DNA of 64,000 nt from an uncultured Eubacteriales bacterium (GCA_900544965.1 UQXE01000002.1:23755-87754), one strand, 5' to 3'; shown: positions 32,831 through 42,151, numbered from the stretch's first letter. The notes: generated from the letters alone by a model not told the origin. Numbers and translations are program-made.

Positions 32831-34450
32831 TCAATTCATTAATATTTCCTGCCAGCGGTCTGCAAAGGCCTTTATATCGGCCTCCATTATATCAAGCTTT
32901 AGTTCCATATCCGGAGACCTCCTATCGTGTATTTCCTCAAGAAGCTTAAGTACCCGATTTAGATAAGCCTTTATTTCCGTATCGCGATCCAGCGCGTTTA
33001 CGTCTTCAACCTGAGCGCTCGGCATTAAAGTGTCGTGCTCAGCGTCTCCCAGTTTATATACATCTCCAAGGGCTGGAACTATGGTTGTGTATCCCAGCGA
33101 CTGCACGGCTTTATTCAAAGACTCCAGAGCCGTTTCCTCGCCATGTACAAAGAAAATTTTGTCCGGTCCCCTGTCAATATCAGTTATCCATTTTATTAGC
33201 TCGTCCCTTCCGGCGTGGCCGGAAAATTCGGTGAGCTGTTCTATTGTAGCGTTTACCCGTATTTCCTCACCAAACAACTTTACGCTTTGAACTCCGTCTA
33301 TCAGCATCCTGCCCAAAGTACCAACCGCCTGGTAGCCGGCGAATACGATTGTGGAATCATGTCTGTACAGGTTATGCTTTAAATGATGCCTGATTCGTCC
33401 GGCATCGCACATACCAGACGATGATATGATTATTTTAGCTCCTTGTGTAAAATTGATCAGCTTGCTTTCATCAGCAGTACGGGCAACGCGAAGCGTGGGA
33501 AAATCAAACGGTGATCCGCCCCTGCTCATTTCAATCGCTTCCTCGTCGTAGTATCCCTGAGCGCAACGCTCGTATATACGGGTCGCCTCAATGCCCAACG
33601 GACTATCTATATATACGGGTATTTTGTCGAGGCCCGTTATCGTCCCCTTACAAATCAGCTTTTTTATGAAGTATAGTATCTCCTGTGTTCTTCCAACCGC
33701 AAAGCTGGGTATAACTATGTTGCCGCCGCGAGCTATCCCTGCCGATATTATTTTTGAGAACTGGGCTTCCTTAGCCTCATCGGTACTCAATTCATGATTC
33801 CGGTCGCCATACGTACCCTCTATTATGAGGTAATCCGCAGATTCGATACGATCCGGATCACGAATGATTGGCCGGTTATCCCTGCCAATATCGCCGGAAA
33901 ACACGAGCTTGCTTGTCTTGCCGCATTCTTCTACCCACAGCTCTATAGCTGCGGAACCCAGAAGATGCCCCATATCCCTGTAACGTACCGTTACATTATG
34001 CATCAACCTTACAGTCTCTTTGTAGCCAACCGATCTGAACAGCTTTAGAGCGTTGTTTGCATCTTCAAGGGTGTATAGCGGCTCAATAGGTTCCTTGCCA
34101 GCTCTGAGACGCTTGCGGTTGGTGTTTTCCGCATCGCCCTCCTGAATATGGGCGCTGTCAGGCAGCATGATTGTAGCGAGCTGCGATGTTGCTTCCGTGG
34201 CCAGCACCACCCCGCTGAACCCTCTCTTTACAAGAAGGGGGATGAGTCCGCTGTGGTCAATGTGCGCATGGGTAAGCAGCACTGCGTCAATGCTGGAAGG
34301 ATCAAAAAGAAACCCGCCTTCGCCGAGATCCGTCTTTGTATCCTGTCCCTGGCGCATACCACAATCGACCAGAAGCCTGCCTCCTTCAAATTCAACAAGA
34401 TGGCAAGAACCGGTTACCGATCGTGCCGCACCACAAAACTTTATATCCAT
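32831..34450 (-). CDS. MBL-fold beta-CASP nuclease-like protein
   Basis: Protein of 539 residues. MBL motifs LLTHAHIDHSG (about residue 58), MGHLLGSA and FSGDIGRDN supply the two-zinc site. The beta-CASP domain follows with GTYGDR, PSFAVGRTQE and SSSGMCDAGRIRHHL, and the RMMBL segment ends with FVHGEE. This is the family of CPSF-73-like RNases, distinct from RNase J, with RNA as the likely substrate. TAGGAG lies upstream of the ATG. A GC-rich hairpin with arms near 32779-32819 lies downstream and may end the transcript. The degV gene lies 37 bases upstream on the same strand. Confidence 0.88.
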   Translation of the reverse strand: MDIKFCGAARSVTGSCHLVEFEGGRLLVDCGMRQGQDTKTDLGEGGFLFDPSSIDAVLLTHAHIDHSGLIPLLVKRGFSGVVLATEATSQLATIMLPDSAHIQEGDAENTNRKRLRAGKEPIEPLYTLEDANNALKLFRSVGYKETVRLMHNVTVRYRDMGHLLGSAAIELWVEECGKTSKLVFSGDIGRDNRPIIRDPDRIESADYLIIEGTYGDRNHELSTDEAKEAQFSKIISAGIARGGNIVIPSFAVGRTQEILYFIKKLICKGTITGLDKIPVYIDSPLGIEATRIYERCAQGYYDEEAIEMSRGGSPFDFPTLRVARTADESKLINFTQGAKIIISSSGMCDAGRIRHHLKHNLYRHDSTIVFAGYQAVGTLGRMLIDGVQSVKLFGEEIRVNATIEQLTEFSGHAGRDELIKWITDIDRGPDKIFFVHGEETALESLNKAVQSLGYTTIVPALGDVYKLGDAEHDTLMPSAQVEDVNALDRDTEIKAYLNRVLKLLEEIHDRRSPDMELKLDIMEADIKAFADRWQEILMN

Positions 34451-34487
34451 AAACGTTTGCTCCTATTAATTTTAAGAAATAGACTAA

Positions 34488-35372
34488 TTACTTCAATAAC
34501 AATTCATCGCGGCCCTTTCCAAAGTAAACGATGGCCAGCGTTCCAGGGCCGCAGTGGGAGCCTATTACAGGACCCACAGGCCGAATCACTACCGCTTTTG
34601 GCTTAATCAGCTCTTCTACCTGTAATTTTAACACACTGGCATCTCCTGGACAATCGGCATGGCAAATATATACGGTTTGATCTTCAGGCCGTTCTATCGT
34701 AGACGCGCATCCCTCCAGAATATATTTAATCGCCTTTCTCTGCCCCTTTATCTTCGCAACTGGGACTACAAGGCCGTCAGGGCCAACGGTCAATATGGGC
34801 TTTAACTGAAGCGCCGTTCCAAAAAAAGCGGCCGTATTTGAAATCCTGCCGCCTCTGCGCAGATATTCCAGGCTGTCCACCGCAAACAGGGAGCATGATT
34901 TCATCTTATTATCCTCCACCCAGTCGCGTATTTCATCAAGGGATTTTCCTGCCCGCCGCATTTCGAGAGCTACTCCCACGAGCTGGCCAAGAGGCATTGA
35001 TATGGCAAGCGTATCGACCAGTTCAATCCTCCGTTCCGGGTATTTTTCCAAAAGCTCATTTCTTGCTATGCACTCATTGCTAAAGGTTCCGGACATTTTT
35101 GATGAAAACGCAATGTGCAGTATATCGTTTCCCTGTTTTAAATACGGCTCAAAGTACTCCTCTATCTCCGCAGGATTCCGCTGGGCTGTGGTGACAACCG
35201 CCCCTTCTCGGAGACGCTTGAAAAAAGCGGGTATATCTGTTTCTCTACCCAGATCATAGTAGCGTTCAAGACCATCATATGTATACGGCATTCTCATTAC
35301 GCAAAAGCCGTTTTCATCCTCCCACTGGTAGGGGATTTCCGAATTGGATTCGGTGGTAATAACAAAACTCAT
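34488..35372 (-). CDS. DegV-family fatty-acid-binding protein
   Basis: Protein of about 294 residues in the DegV/FakB family, which holds a fatty acid so that FakA can phosphorylate it. Seen: the start FVITTESNSEIPYQW, AFSSKMSGTFSNE (the lipid headgroup-binding block, near residue 85), VDTLAISMPLGQLV, LRRGGRIS and the end GPVIGSHCGPGTLAIVYFG. No FakA gene is in the window. The start at 35370-35372 follows AAGGAG by 8 bases; an opening at 35480 has no ribosome binding site. Probably co-transcribed with the beta-CASP gene behind it. Confidence 0.9.
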   Translation of the reverse strand: MSFVITTESNSEIPYQWEDENGFCVMRMPYTYDGLERYYDLGRETDIPAFFKRLREGAVVTTAQRNPAEIEEYFEPYLKQGNDILHIAFSSKMSGTFSNECIARNELLEKYPERRIELVDTLAISMPLGQLVGVALEMRRAGKSLDEIRDWVEDNKMKSCSLFAVDSLEYLRRGGRISNTAAFFGTALQLKPILTVGPDGLVVPVAKIKGQRKAIKYILEGCASTIERPEDQTVYICHADCPGDASVLKLQVEELIKPKAVVIRPVGPVIGSHCGPGTLAIVYFGKGRDELLLK

Positions 35373-35586
35373 GATACACTCCTTAATTAAGCTTATAATA
35401 TAATGAATGAATCCATTTAATATTATATAACTTAATGGCGGGACATGCAACAAATTACGACAGGTGAACCTAAAAAGCATATAAAAATAAATAGCTGTAT
35501 TGATTACTAGTCATTTTATATAATGATAACCTAAACAGTTAGTTGATATAGCTTTATAAGGGAAATAACCGTATCATTTATGGATA

Positions 35587-35615
35587 TTGATCCATAATAA
35601 TACCTGTGATATAAT
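35587..35615 (+). promoter_or_regulatory. Promoter of the T-box-pheS-pheT unit
   Basis: TTGATC (35587-35592), a 17-base spacer, TATAAT (35610-35615). Transcription would start near 35622, directly ahead of the T-box leader. The rest of 35373-35586 holds nothing I recognise. Confidence 0.7.
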
Positions 35616-35621
35616 GGCATA

Positions 35622-35906
35622 ATTCAATAGGGTAAATGCGGTGAAGGGATAAATCACGGCTATAGGCGCGTTAAGAGAGGTTTGCCTCCGGCTGAAAGCA
35701 AACCGCGTTAAGGCCATGAAGCAGTTCGTCCTGGAGCAGCTTTGGTGAAATCCATAATAAAAATCCGGATGGGTAGTCGAAGACGGGCAAGCCCGATACA
35801 GCTGAGAGGTTTTGTAACTGGATTAACTTTTAGTACAGAACGAATTAGGGTGGTACCACGAGAAAGCGCACTCGTCCCTTTGGGATGTATGCGCTTATAA
35901 TTTTTT
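35622..35906 (+). promoter_or_regulatory. T-box riboswitch, Phe-specific (specifier TTC), with terminator
   Basis: tRNA-sensing leader of pheS-pheT. The T-box sequence AGGGTGGTACCACG is at 35847-35860. Stem I holds GTTTGC / GCAAAC arms around 35677-35702, followed by the specifier codon TTC at 35725-35727 in GCAGTTCGTCCTGGAGC, matching tRNA-Phe. The terminator pairs AAGCGCA (35864-35870) with TGCGCTT (35890-35896) before TTTTTT (35901-35906). Uncharged tRNA-Phe should stabilise the antiterminator and let transcription continue. Confidence 0.93.
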
Positions 35907-35917
35907 AGGAGGAAAAG

Positions 35918-35932
35918 ATGTCAGATGATTGA
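35918..35932 (+). other. Four-codon upstream frame overlapping the pheS start
   Basis: ATG TCA GAT GAT TGA at 35918-35932 has AGGAGG (35907-35912) at an ideal 5-base distance, whereas the pheS ATG at 35925 is 12 bases away. Ribosomes may start here and re-initiate at pheS, or it may be chance. Confidence 0.35.
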
Positions 35933-36947
35933 CCGACTGGACGAGATTAAAAAGAAAGCGCTTGCCTCCCTTGAAGCGGCCAAGACCGACTCGGAGATTG
36001 AGGAAATATATATATCAACTCTGGGAAGAAACGGCAAGCTAACCGAAATACTTCGGGGCATGGGAAAGCTCAGTAAGGAGATGAGGGCTGAGGTAGGCAA
36101 GATGGCCAACATTGTCAAACAGGAGCTTGAAGAGGGTATAAACAGTCGCAGGCAGGCAATGGCCGAAATGGCGCAGCAGCTCAGGTTTGAAAGGGAAAAG
36201 ATCGACGTAACCGAACCTGGAAAACATATATTGCCAAGCGGCCATCTGCACCCGCTTACGCTCGTGTACCGCGAGATTAGAGACGCTCTGGTAGGCATGG
36301 GGTTCACTACGTTTGACGGACCTGAGATTGAATACGACGACCTCAACTTCACAAAGCTCAATATGCCTCCGGATCATCCGGCAAGGGACATGCAGGACAC
36401 CTTCTATATAAACGATAAGGTTGTATTGAGGACCCATACAACTCCATGCGAGGCAAGGGCGCTTATGTCTGTAAAACCGCCGTTCAGGCTTGTGATACCT
36501 GGACGCTGCTTTAGGGTGGATGAGGTAGACGCTAGCCATAGCCCAATATTCATGCAGATAGAGGGCCTGGTTGTAGATAAAAGTGTTACGTTTGGGGATC
36601 TGAAGGGCACAGTATCGGCCTTTGTACACGCGGTCTTTGGGTCAGATGTTAAAACACGCTTCCGTCCAAGCTATTTCCCGTTTACAGAACCATCGGCCGA
36701 GGTGGATATATCATGTACCATATGCGGCGGTAAGGGATGCAGGGTGTGTAAGGGTACGGGTTGGCTTGAAATAATGGGCTGCGGAGTAACAAATCCGCAC
36801 GAGATTGAAAACTGCGGCCTCAATCCAAAGGAATGGAGCGCGTTTGCCTTTGGGGTAGGCGTTGACAGGGTGGCTAATTTAAAATATGGGATACCCGACA
36901 TACGCCTGCACTATGAGAATGACGCAAGATTTCTAAGGCAGTTTTAA
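35925..36947 (+). CDS. pheS: Phenylalanyl-tRNA synthetase alpha subunit
   Basis: Catalytic subunit of the alpha2-beta2 class II synthetase, 340 residues. Coiled-coil N-terminal arm (about residues 1-85), then the class II core: motif 1 DGPEIEYDDLNF, motif 2 FRLVIPGRCFRVDEVDASH and motif 3 FAFGVGVDRVANLKYGI. Between them CTICGGKGCRVCKGTGW is a cysteine-rich insertion seen in bacterial PheS. The TTC specifier in the leader confirms the amino acid. pheT follows after 15 bases with its own GGGGGACG site. Normal length, no oddity apart from the short overlapping frame at its start. Confidence 0.96.
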   Translation: MIDRLDEIKKKALASLEAAKTDSEIEEIYISTLGRNGKLTEILRGMGKLSKEMRAEVGKMANIVKQELEEGINSRRQAMAEMAQQLRFEREKIDVTEPGKHILPSGHLHPLTLVYREIRDALVGMGFTTFDGPEIEYDDLNFTKLNMPPDHPARDMQDTFYINDKVVLRTHTTPCEARALMSVKPPFRLVIPGRCFRVDEVDASHSPIFMQIEGLVVDKSVTFGDLKGTVSAFVHAVFGSDVKTRFRPSYFPFTEPSAEVDISCTICGGKGCRVCKGTGWLEIMGCGVTNPHEIENCGLNPKEWSAFAFGVGVDRVANLKYGIPDIRLHYENDARFLRQF

Positions 36948-36962
36948 AGGGGGACGAAAAGG

Positions 36963-39359
36963 ATGAAATTACCGCTGAGATGGCTAAAAGAATACGTTGA
37001 TTTCAACGTTACTATAGATGAATTCGTAGAGAGGCTTATGTGGAGGGGATTTGAGGTATCCGAGGTGGCTGATGAAATGCCGGGGATAAAAAATGTAGTC
37101 GTCTGCACGATAAATAAAATAGCCCCGCATCCACAGGCCGAGAAGCTTAGGATTTGCACGGTAGGTATAGGGTCGGACGAACCTGTCCAGATTGTCACCA
37201 ATTCAAAGAGGGTATACGAAGGCGCACAGGTTCCAGTAGCGCTCTGCGGAGCGACGCTTCACGACGGAACCGAAATTAAGCCTACAAGCCTTCGTGGGGT
37301 AGAAAGCCAAGGAATGTTCTGCGGAGGCCATGAGCTCGGCCTAACCGATGCCGACTATGAGGGCGCCGGCCTTGACGAGGTTCTCATTTTCAATGAACCC
37401 CATCCTGATGGGCAAAGCGTTCAGGAAGCGTTTGAGCTTGATTCCGTTATATTCGATATAGAGCTTACGCCAAACAGGGCTGATTGCCAGAGTATTATCG
37501 GAATGTGCCGTGAGGCGGCCGCTGCTTTGGGACAGAAGTTCATTGAACCCAAGATCAGAGAAGTAACCGGTGTTGGCGATATATCGGAGTACGCCAAGGT
37601 AACGGTGGGCAATAGCGAGCTTTGCCCCAGGTATTGCGCAAGGGCCGTAATCGATCTGAGGATCGGGCCCTCGCCTAAATGGCTGCAGAAAAAGCTGAGA
37701 AGCGTGGGCCTTAGGCCGATCAACAACATAGTAGATATAACTAACTTAGTAATGGTGGAGTATGGTCATCCGATGCATGCGTTTGACCTTGCGTGCGTTA
37801 ATGGCGGGCATATTATAGTGCGCAACGCTTATGAAGGCGAAACTGTCATAACTCTGGATGGAAAGCGGCGTGACGTTACCCCAGACATGCTTTTAATAGC
37901 TGATCCCCAAAAAGGAGTTGGTATAGCCGGCGTAATGGGTGGAGAAAACTCCGAAATAACGGCCAATACAAGGGCTACGTTATTCGAGTCAGCGGTTTTC
38001 AAGGGCAGCAGCATCCGTTCTACAACGAGAAAACTGCATCATACCACCGATTCGGCCATCCGTTTTATGAGAGGCGTAGAGCCTGTAAACGCTATGAAGG
38101 CTGTCAAAAGGGCTATTGAATTGGTTGACAGCCTCAATGCCGGCAGGGTAATAGGCGGTACTATCGACGTATGCGGAGCTGATATAAACGAACGCATCGT
38201 TGAAGCGGACTGGCGGCATATTAACCGGATTAATAACCTTGAGCTTGAACCACGGGATATGGCGGAACTCCTTGAAACTATAAATATACGGGCGGATATT
38301 GATGGTGAAAAGCTGAGAATCAGGGTGCCTCATTACAGGGTTGATATTGAAAGCGGCATTGAAACCGACTGGGATATCGCCGAGGAGATAGCGCGTCTCT
38401 ATGGATATGAGAGGATAAACCCTACGCTTATGCGCGGTGAAACCTTCTGCGGTTCCATAAGCGCCGTGTTTAAAGCGGAGGATAGGGCAAAAGACTTGCT
38501 CGCGGCTTTAGGCGCATGTGAAATGTATAATTATAACTTTATGTCTCCGGATGAGCTTTCGTCGCTAAAGCTGGGTTCAATGGATGAAAGAAGGCTTGCT
38601 GTAAAAATAATGAACCCCTTTGGGCAGGATCAAAGCCTTATGAGAACCACCTTGATACCTGGAATGCTTAGATCGCTGGCTGTAAATTTAAACAGGCGTA
38701 CAGAGCATAGCCGTTTCTTTGAGATTGGAAACGTGCATATAAACAACAATCCATCCCTGCCTGAGCAGAGGAAAAATATCTGCATCGCATACATGGACCA
38801 AGAGGACTTTTTCACCTTAAAGGGCACGGTCGAGTCGCTGCTTATGGGATTTGGCATAAATGATGCGGCGTTTAGGGTTGGTTACAGCAACCATTTCCAG
38901 CCAGGGCAGAATGCCGTATTAATTGTGGATGGTGAGGAGATAGGCGAGATGGGTGCGATACACCCCGATACGCTGAAGGCGTTTGATATTACAGCACGCG
39001 TCTTCATCTGCGAGCTATCCTTTGATAAGCTGTTTGGGCTTAATCAACCGGTGCGCGCCTATAGTCCAATTCCAAGATATCCGGTTGTAAAGCGGGATAT
39101 TGCGGTGATTGTGGATGAAGGCGTTTGCGCGGACGATGTCGCCAGGGCCATACTATCGGCAGAAACAGGCGTTATTATTGAGGATATATATCTTTTCGAC
39201 GTATACCGCGGAAAAGGCGTTCCAGATGGAAAAAAGAGCATGGCATATTCATTCCTGCTTCGCAGCCCTGATCACACCTTGGTAGATGAGGAAATAACGG
39301 CGGCAGTGGCCTCGATACTGGAGAGCTTAAACGCGAGACTTGGCGCAAAGCTGCGCTAA
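36963..39359 (+). CDS. pheT: Phenylalanyl-tRNA synthetase beta subunit
   Basis: Editing and tRNA-binding subunit, 798 residues, the normal bacterial length. Domain order: EMAP/tRNA-binding domain (about residues 40-150, with PHPQAEKLRICTVG), B3/B4 editing domain (NIVDITNLVMVEYGHPMHAFD near 258, VGIAGVMGGENSEI), B5 domain, a catalytic-like core (MNPFGQDQSLMRTTLIPGML near 555) and a C-terminal anticodon-binding domain (PIPRYPVVKRDIAVIVDE near 700). Start ATG 15 bases after pheS. Controlled by the same T-box leader. Confidence 0.96.
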   Translation: MKLPLRWLKEYVDFNVTIDEFVERLMWRGFEVSEVADEMPGIKNVVVCTINKIAPHPQAEKLRICTVGIGSDEPVQIVTNSKRVYEGAQVPVALCGATLHDGTEIKPTSLRGVESQGMFCGGHELGLTDADYEGAGLDEVLIFNEPHPDGQSVQEAFELDSVIFDIELTPNRADCQSIIGMCREAAAALGQKFIEPKIREVTGVGDISEYAKVTVGNSELCPRYCARAVIDLRIGPSPKWLQKKLRSVGLRPINNIVDITNLVMVEYGHPMHAFDLACVNGGHIIVRNAYEGETVITLDGKRRDVTPDMLLIADPQKGVGIAGVMGGENSEITANTRATLFESAVFKGSSIRSTTRKLHHTTDSAIRFMRGVEPVNAMKAVKRAIELVDSLNAGRVIGGTIDVCGADINERIVEADWRHINRINNLELEPRDMAELLETINIRADIDGEKLRIRVPHYRVDIESGIETDWDIAEEIARLYGYERINPTLMRGETFCGSISAVFKAEDRAKDLLAALGACEMYNYNFMSPDELSSLKLGSMDERRLAVKIMNPFGQDQSLMRTTLIPGMLRSLAVNLNRRTEHSRFFEIGNVHINNNPSLPEQRKNICIAYMDQEDFFTLKGTVESLLMGFGINDAAFRVGYSNHFQPGQNAVLIVDGEEIGEMGAIHPDTLKAFDITARVFICELSFDKLFGLNQPVRAYSPIPRYPVVKRDIAVIVDEGVCADDVARAILSAETGVIIEDIYLFDVYRGKGVPDGKKSMAYSFLLRSPDHTLVDEEITAAVASILESLNARLGAKLR

Positions 39360-39403
39360 GAGGGATTAACGGGCTAAAAAGTGATGACTAATGTAAATTG
39401 CAG

Positions 39404-39433
39404 TTGACATTGGACTATTGACTGTGATAGGAT
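39404..39433 (+). promoter_or_regulatory. Promoter of the rplU-prp-rpmA operon
   Basis: TTGACA (39404-39409), an 18-base spacer, TAGGAT (39428-39433). The -35 is perfect; the -10 is weaker. Confidence 0.55.
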
Positions 39434-39439
39434 GCTTTG

Positions 39440-39515
39440 GTGAGCCGCTCCGTTTCGGCCTTAAAGTGTTGCTGAAACCGCCGAATTCGGGCGAGACTGG
39501 TAAGAGGAGGTAAGT
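39440..39515 (+). promoter_or_regulatory. Candidate ribosomal protein L21 leader
   Basis: The ~80-base leader of rplU carries GGTGAGCCGCTCCGTTTCGG, GTGTTGCTGAAACCGCCGAA and TTCGGGCGAGACTGG before GAGGAGG. These fit, as I recall them, the conserved parts of the Firmicutes L21 leader, through which L21 is thought to control its own operon. A covariance-model search would settle it. Confidence 0.6.
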
Positions 39516-39521
39516 TTAGGT

Positions 39522-39827
39522 ATGTATGCTATAATTCGTACAGGAGGAAAACAATACAACGTAAGCGTAGGCGATGAGATCGTAGTAGAAAAGCTCAACG
39601 CTGAAGTAGGCGATGTAGTTTCCTTTGACGTACTGATGCTTGTAGATGATAACGGCGTTAAGATTGGCACCCCTGTCGTAAAGGGCGCGTCGGCAAACGC
39701 AAAGGTTATCGAGCATGGCAAGGGTAAAAAAGTAGTTGTGTTTAAGTATAAGCCAAAGAAGAACTACAGGAAAAAGCAAGGACACCGTCAGCCATACACC
39801 AAGGTCAAGGTTACCGCGCTTAGCTGA
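39522..39827 (+). CDS. rplU: 50S ribosomal protein L21
   Basis: Ribosomal protein of 101 residues that binds 23S rRNA. The start MYAIIRTGGKQYNVSVGD, the centre HGKGKKVVVFKYKPKKNYRKKQGHRQPYT-type block and the end KVKVTALS are standard. Start ATG 8 bases after GAGGAGG. Operon rplU-prp-rpmA, the standard Firmicutes order, preceded by a candidate autoregulatory leader. Confidence 0.97.
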   Translation: MYAIIRTGGKQYNVSVGDEIVVEKLNAEVGDVVSFDVLMLVDDNGVKIGTPVVKGASANAKVIEHGKGKKVVVFKYKPKKNYRKKQGHRQPYTKVKVTALS

Positions 39828-39845
39828 GATCATAAGGATACCGAT

Positions 39846-40175
39846 TTGACTGAGATCACAGTTTACCGCTCCCGCGGAAGAATAGCGGGATTTAAAGCAA
39901 ATGGACACACGGGGTACGCCGAGAGCGGCGAAGACATCGTGTGCAGCGCTGTATCCGCGCTTACTCAGACGGCGATAATGGGCTTAACCGAGCATCTGGG
40001 TCTGCGGGCATCACATGAGATCAAGGAAGGCAGTTTAACCTGCATGCTCGATAAGAGCATATCCAATGATGAGTGGAAGAGCGCTGAGATAATTCTTGAG
40101 ACCATGCTATTGGGTTTAAAATCCATAGAAGGAAATTATTGCGGATACCTCAGATTGACTGAAAGGGAGGTGTAG
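39846..40175 (+). CDS. prp: Ribosomal-processing cysteine protease Prp
   Basis: Cysteine protease of 109 residues that removes the N-terminal extension of ribosomal protein L27. Catalytic His and Cys are in ANGHTGYAESGEDIVCSAVS (about residues 20-35). TTG start, with AAGGAT 7 bases upstream. It lies between rplU and rpmA, and the L27 encoded next has the matching extension, so substrate and enzyme are paired. Known in Firmicutes and related groups that lack an already processed L27. Confidence 0.94.
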   Translation: MTEITVYRSRGRIAGFKANGHTGYAESGEDIVCSAVSALTQTAIMGLTEHLGLRASHEIKEGSLTCMLDKSISNDEWKSAEIILETMLLGLKSIEGNYCGYLRLTEREV

Positions 40176-40179
40176 TACG

Positions 40180-40473
40180 ATGATGAATATAAATCTTCAG
40201 CTTTTTGCACATAAGAAGGGTGTTGGCAGTTCACGAAACGGGCGTGACAGCGAATCAAAACGTCTTGGCCCGAAACGTGCCGACGGTCAGTTTGTTCTGG
40301 CCGGCAATATCCTGGTAAGGCAGCGCGGCACTCATTTTCATCCCGGCAATAATGTCGGAATAGGAAAGGACGATACGCTTTTCGCCATGGCGGACGGAGT
40401 AGTTCGCTTTGAAATCAAGCGTAAACGCAGGCAGGTCAGCGTGTATCCGTCTGAACAGGCGGCTGCGAACTGA
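40180..40473 (+). CDS. rpmA: 50S ribosomal protein L27 with Prp-cleaved N-terminal extension
   Basis: Ribosomal protein of 97 residues whose N-terminus reaches the peptidyl transferase centre. The first residues MMNINLQLFAHKKGVG contain the Prp cleavage motif: Prp should cut after LQLFA to expose HKKGVG, the usual mature start. The core SSRNGRDSESKRLGPKRADG is standard. Two adjacent ATGs (40180, 40183) follow GGGAGG; either could be used. A rho-independent terminator follows. Confidence 0.96.
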   Translation: MMNINLQLFAHKKGVGSSRNGRDSESKRLGPKRADGQFVLAGNILVRQRGTHFHPGNNVGIGKDDTLFAMADGVVRFEIKRKRRQVSVYPSEQAAAN

Positions 40474-40495
40474 TATATTCAATTAAGCTTAAAAT

Positions 40496-40524
40496 GGATG
40501 TCCCTTGAGGGCATCCGTTTTTTT
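40496..40524 (+). terminator. Rho-independent terminator of rplU-prp-rpmA
   Basis: GGATGTCCC (40496-40504), loop TTGA, GGGCATCC (40509-40516), then G and TTTTTTT. A strong canonical terminator. Confidence 0.93.
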
Positions 40525-40679
40525 GGCGCTTAAATGTAGAAAACGACGGATATGCCAATGCGGTTTGTATGAAGGTTGGTTCGATATGGCTATATATCCG
40601 CGTTTTATCATATTTCCCAGGGTTTATCCTGTACTTTTATATAATAGTGGCAAAAATGTGTATAAAATGGCGTTTGTGT

Positions 40680-40708
40680 TTGTCAACTTGGAAATAACTT
40701 GATATAAT
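40680..40708 (+). promoter_or_regulatory. Promoter of the purine permease gene
   Basis: TTGTCA (40680-40685), a 17-base spacer, TATAAT (40703-40708). The transcript has a leader of about 100 bases in which I see no known purine riboswitch pattern. 40525-40679 contains nothing recognised. Confidence 0.7.
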
Positions 40709-40813
40709 ACTAATTGGTTCTGTCACTGTTTATTCGTACTGAGATGGGGGGAGGATATTATATCTGATTTTTGGGTTAATTCCGTTTACAAATGCTAAGG
40801 GAGGTAAAAAAAC

Positions 40814-42151
40814 GTGTTTAACAAGATTTTTAAGATCAAGGAACGCGGCTCGACTGTAGGAACAGAAGTAATAGCAGGCATTACAACGTTCTTTGCAATG
40901 GCTTACATCATTTTTGTAAATCCAAATTACCTGTCTGGTACCGGTATGCCTCATTCCGGCGTGCTTTTTGCAACATGCGTCGCCGCTGCCATAGGCTGTA
41001 TCATCACCGCGTTTCTTGCAAACGTGCCGTTTGCTCAGGCGCCTGGCATGGGCTTAAACGCCTTTTTCGCATTTACCGTAGCCACGGCCGGCCTTGGCTA
41101 TGGTATGGGATACACCTGGCAGCAGGCCCTGACAATAGTGCTTATATCAGGAATCCTGTTCCTGATTATTGCCGTCTCGCCCCTTCGCGGTAAGATTATA
41201 TCTTCGATCCCGTCATCTTTAAAGGCGGCGATTGGCGCAGGAATAGGGTTGTTTATCGCCTTCATAGGGCTGATAAACTCGGGTTCGGGCATCATTGCGC
41301 TTGATGGGAACATAACCAGGCTTAACTTCACTATGGATGGAGCGCTTAATATGAGCGCCCTTCTGACGATAATCGGGCTTATAATTACAGCCGGTCTGAT
41401 GGCTTGGAAAGTTAAGGGCGCTATCTTTATCGGAATAATCGTTACTACCCTGATAGGTATACCAATGGGTGTAACACATATACCCGAATCCCTGAGCTTT
41501 TCGACAGAGGGAATGTTTGATACGGTATTCAAGCTTGACTTCAGCGGTTTGCTCGACCATGGGGTTATGGCGCTTATCACGGCGATTATAAGCTTTGCAA
41601 TAGTAGACTGCTTTGACACCGTGGGCACGCTGGTTGGAACGGCGGGTAACGCCGGCATGCTTGATAAAAACGGAAACCTGCCTGGTGGCGACAGGGCGCT
41701 CATAGCCGACGCAATCGCGACATGCTCCGGAGCTTTGCTCGGCACCTCTACTGTTACCACATATGTGGAATCGTCAACCGGCATCAGCGAGGGAGGACGA
41801 ACGGGACTTACCCCGCTGGTAGTTGGAATTCTCTTCCTTGTAGCGATATTCTTAGCGCCGATAGCGATTATGATTCCAGGCGCCGCTACCGCCCCCGCAT
41901 TAATCATTGTGGGTGTTTTGATGATGAAGAGCATTACTAAGGTTGAGTGGGATAACATAGAGATCGCTATCCCCTGCTTCCTCACCATCGCAATGATGCC
42001 GTTTGGCTATTCGATATCCGACGGCATTGGGTTCGGCTTTATATCCTACACGCTGATAAAGATGATACGCGGCAAGTTTAAGGAAGTTCCGGCGCTTATG
42101 TATATTATCTCATTGTTGTTCATCGCCATGTATGTTTTGAAGAATATCTAA
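40814..42151 (+). CDS. NCS2/AzgA-type purine permease
   Basis: Membrane transporter of 445 residues with about 12-14 hydrophobic segments, of the AzgA branch (adenine/guanine/hypoxanthine). Characteristic blocks: AGITTFFAMAYIIFVNPNYLS near the start, APGMGLNAFFAFTV (about residue 76), IVDCFDTVGTLVGTA (about residue 260) and TSTVTTYVESSTGISEGGRTGL (about residue 312). The exact base cannot be told. GTG start after GGGAGG. It has its own promoter and a strong hairpin after its stop, so it is a single-gene unit. Confidence 0.92.
   Translation: MFNKIFKIKERGSTVGTEVIAGITTFFAMAYIIFVNPNYLSGTGMPHSGVLFATCVAAAIGCIITAFLANVPFAQAPGMGLNAFFAFTVATAGLGYGMGYTWQQALTIVLISGILFLIIAVSPLRGKIISSIPSSLKAAIGAGIGLFIAFIGLINSGSGIIALDGNITRLNFTMDGALNMSALLTIIGLIITAGLMAWKVKGAIFIGIIVTTLIGIPMGVTHIPESLSFSTEGMFDTVFKLDFSGLLDHGVMALITAIISFAIVDCFDTVGTLVGTAGNAGMLDKNGNLPGGDRALIADAIATCSGALLGTSTVTTYVESSTGISEGGRTGLTPLVVGILFLVAIFLAPIAIMIPGAATAPALIIVGVLMMKSITKVEWDNIEIAIPCFLTIAMMPFGYSISDGIGFGFISYTLIKMIRGKFKEVPALMYIISLLFIAMYVLKNI

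Noticed and set aside
40505..40702. 65-residue frame after the rpmA terminator
   Set aside because: It starts inside the terminator, has no ribosome binding site, and runs across the permease promoter.
40709..40813. Purine riboswitch ahead of the permease
   Set aside because: The conserved loop and junction sequences of the purine riboswitch are not present in the leader.
41098..41988. Long antisense frame within the permease gene
   Set aside because: It mirrors the codon bias of the sense gene, has no ribosome binding site, and the product resembles no family.
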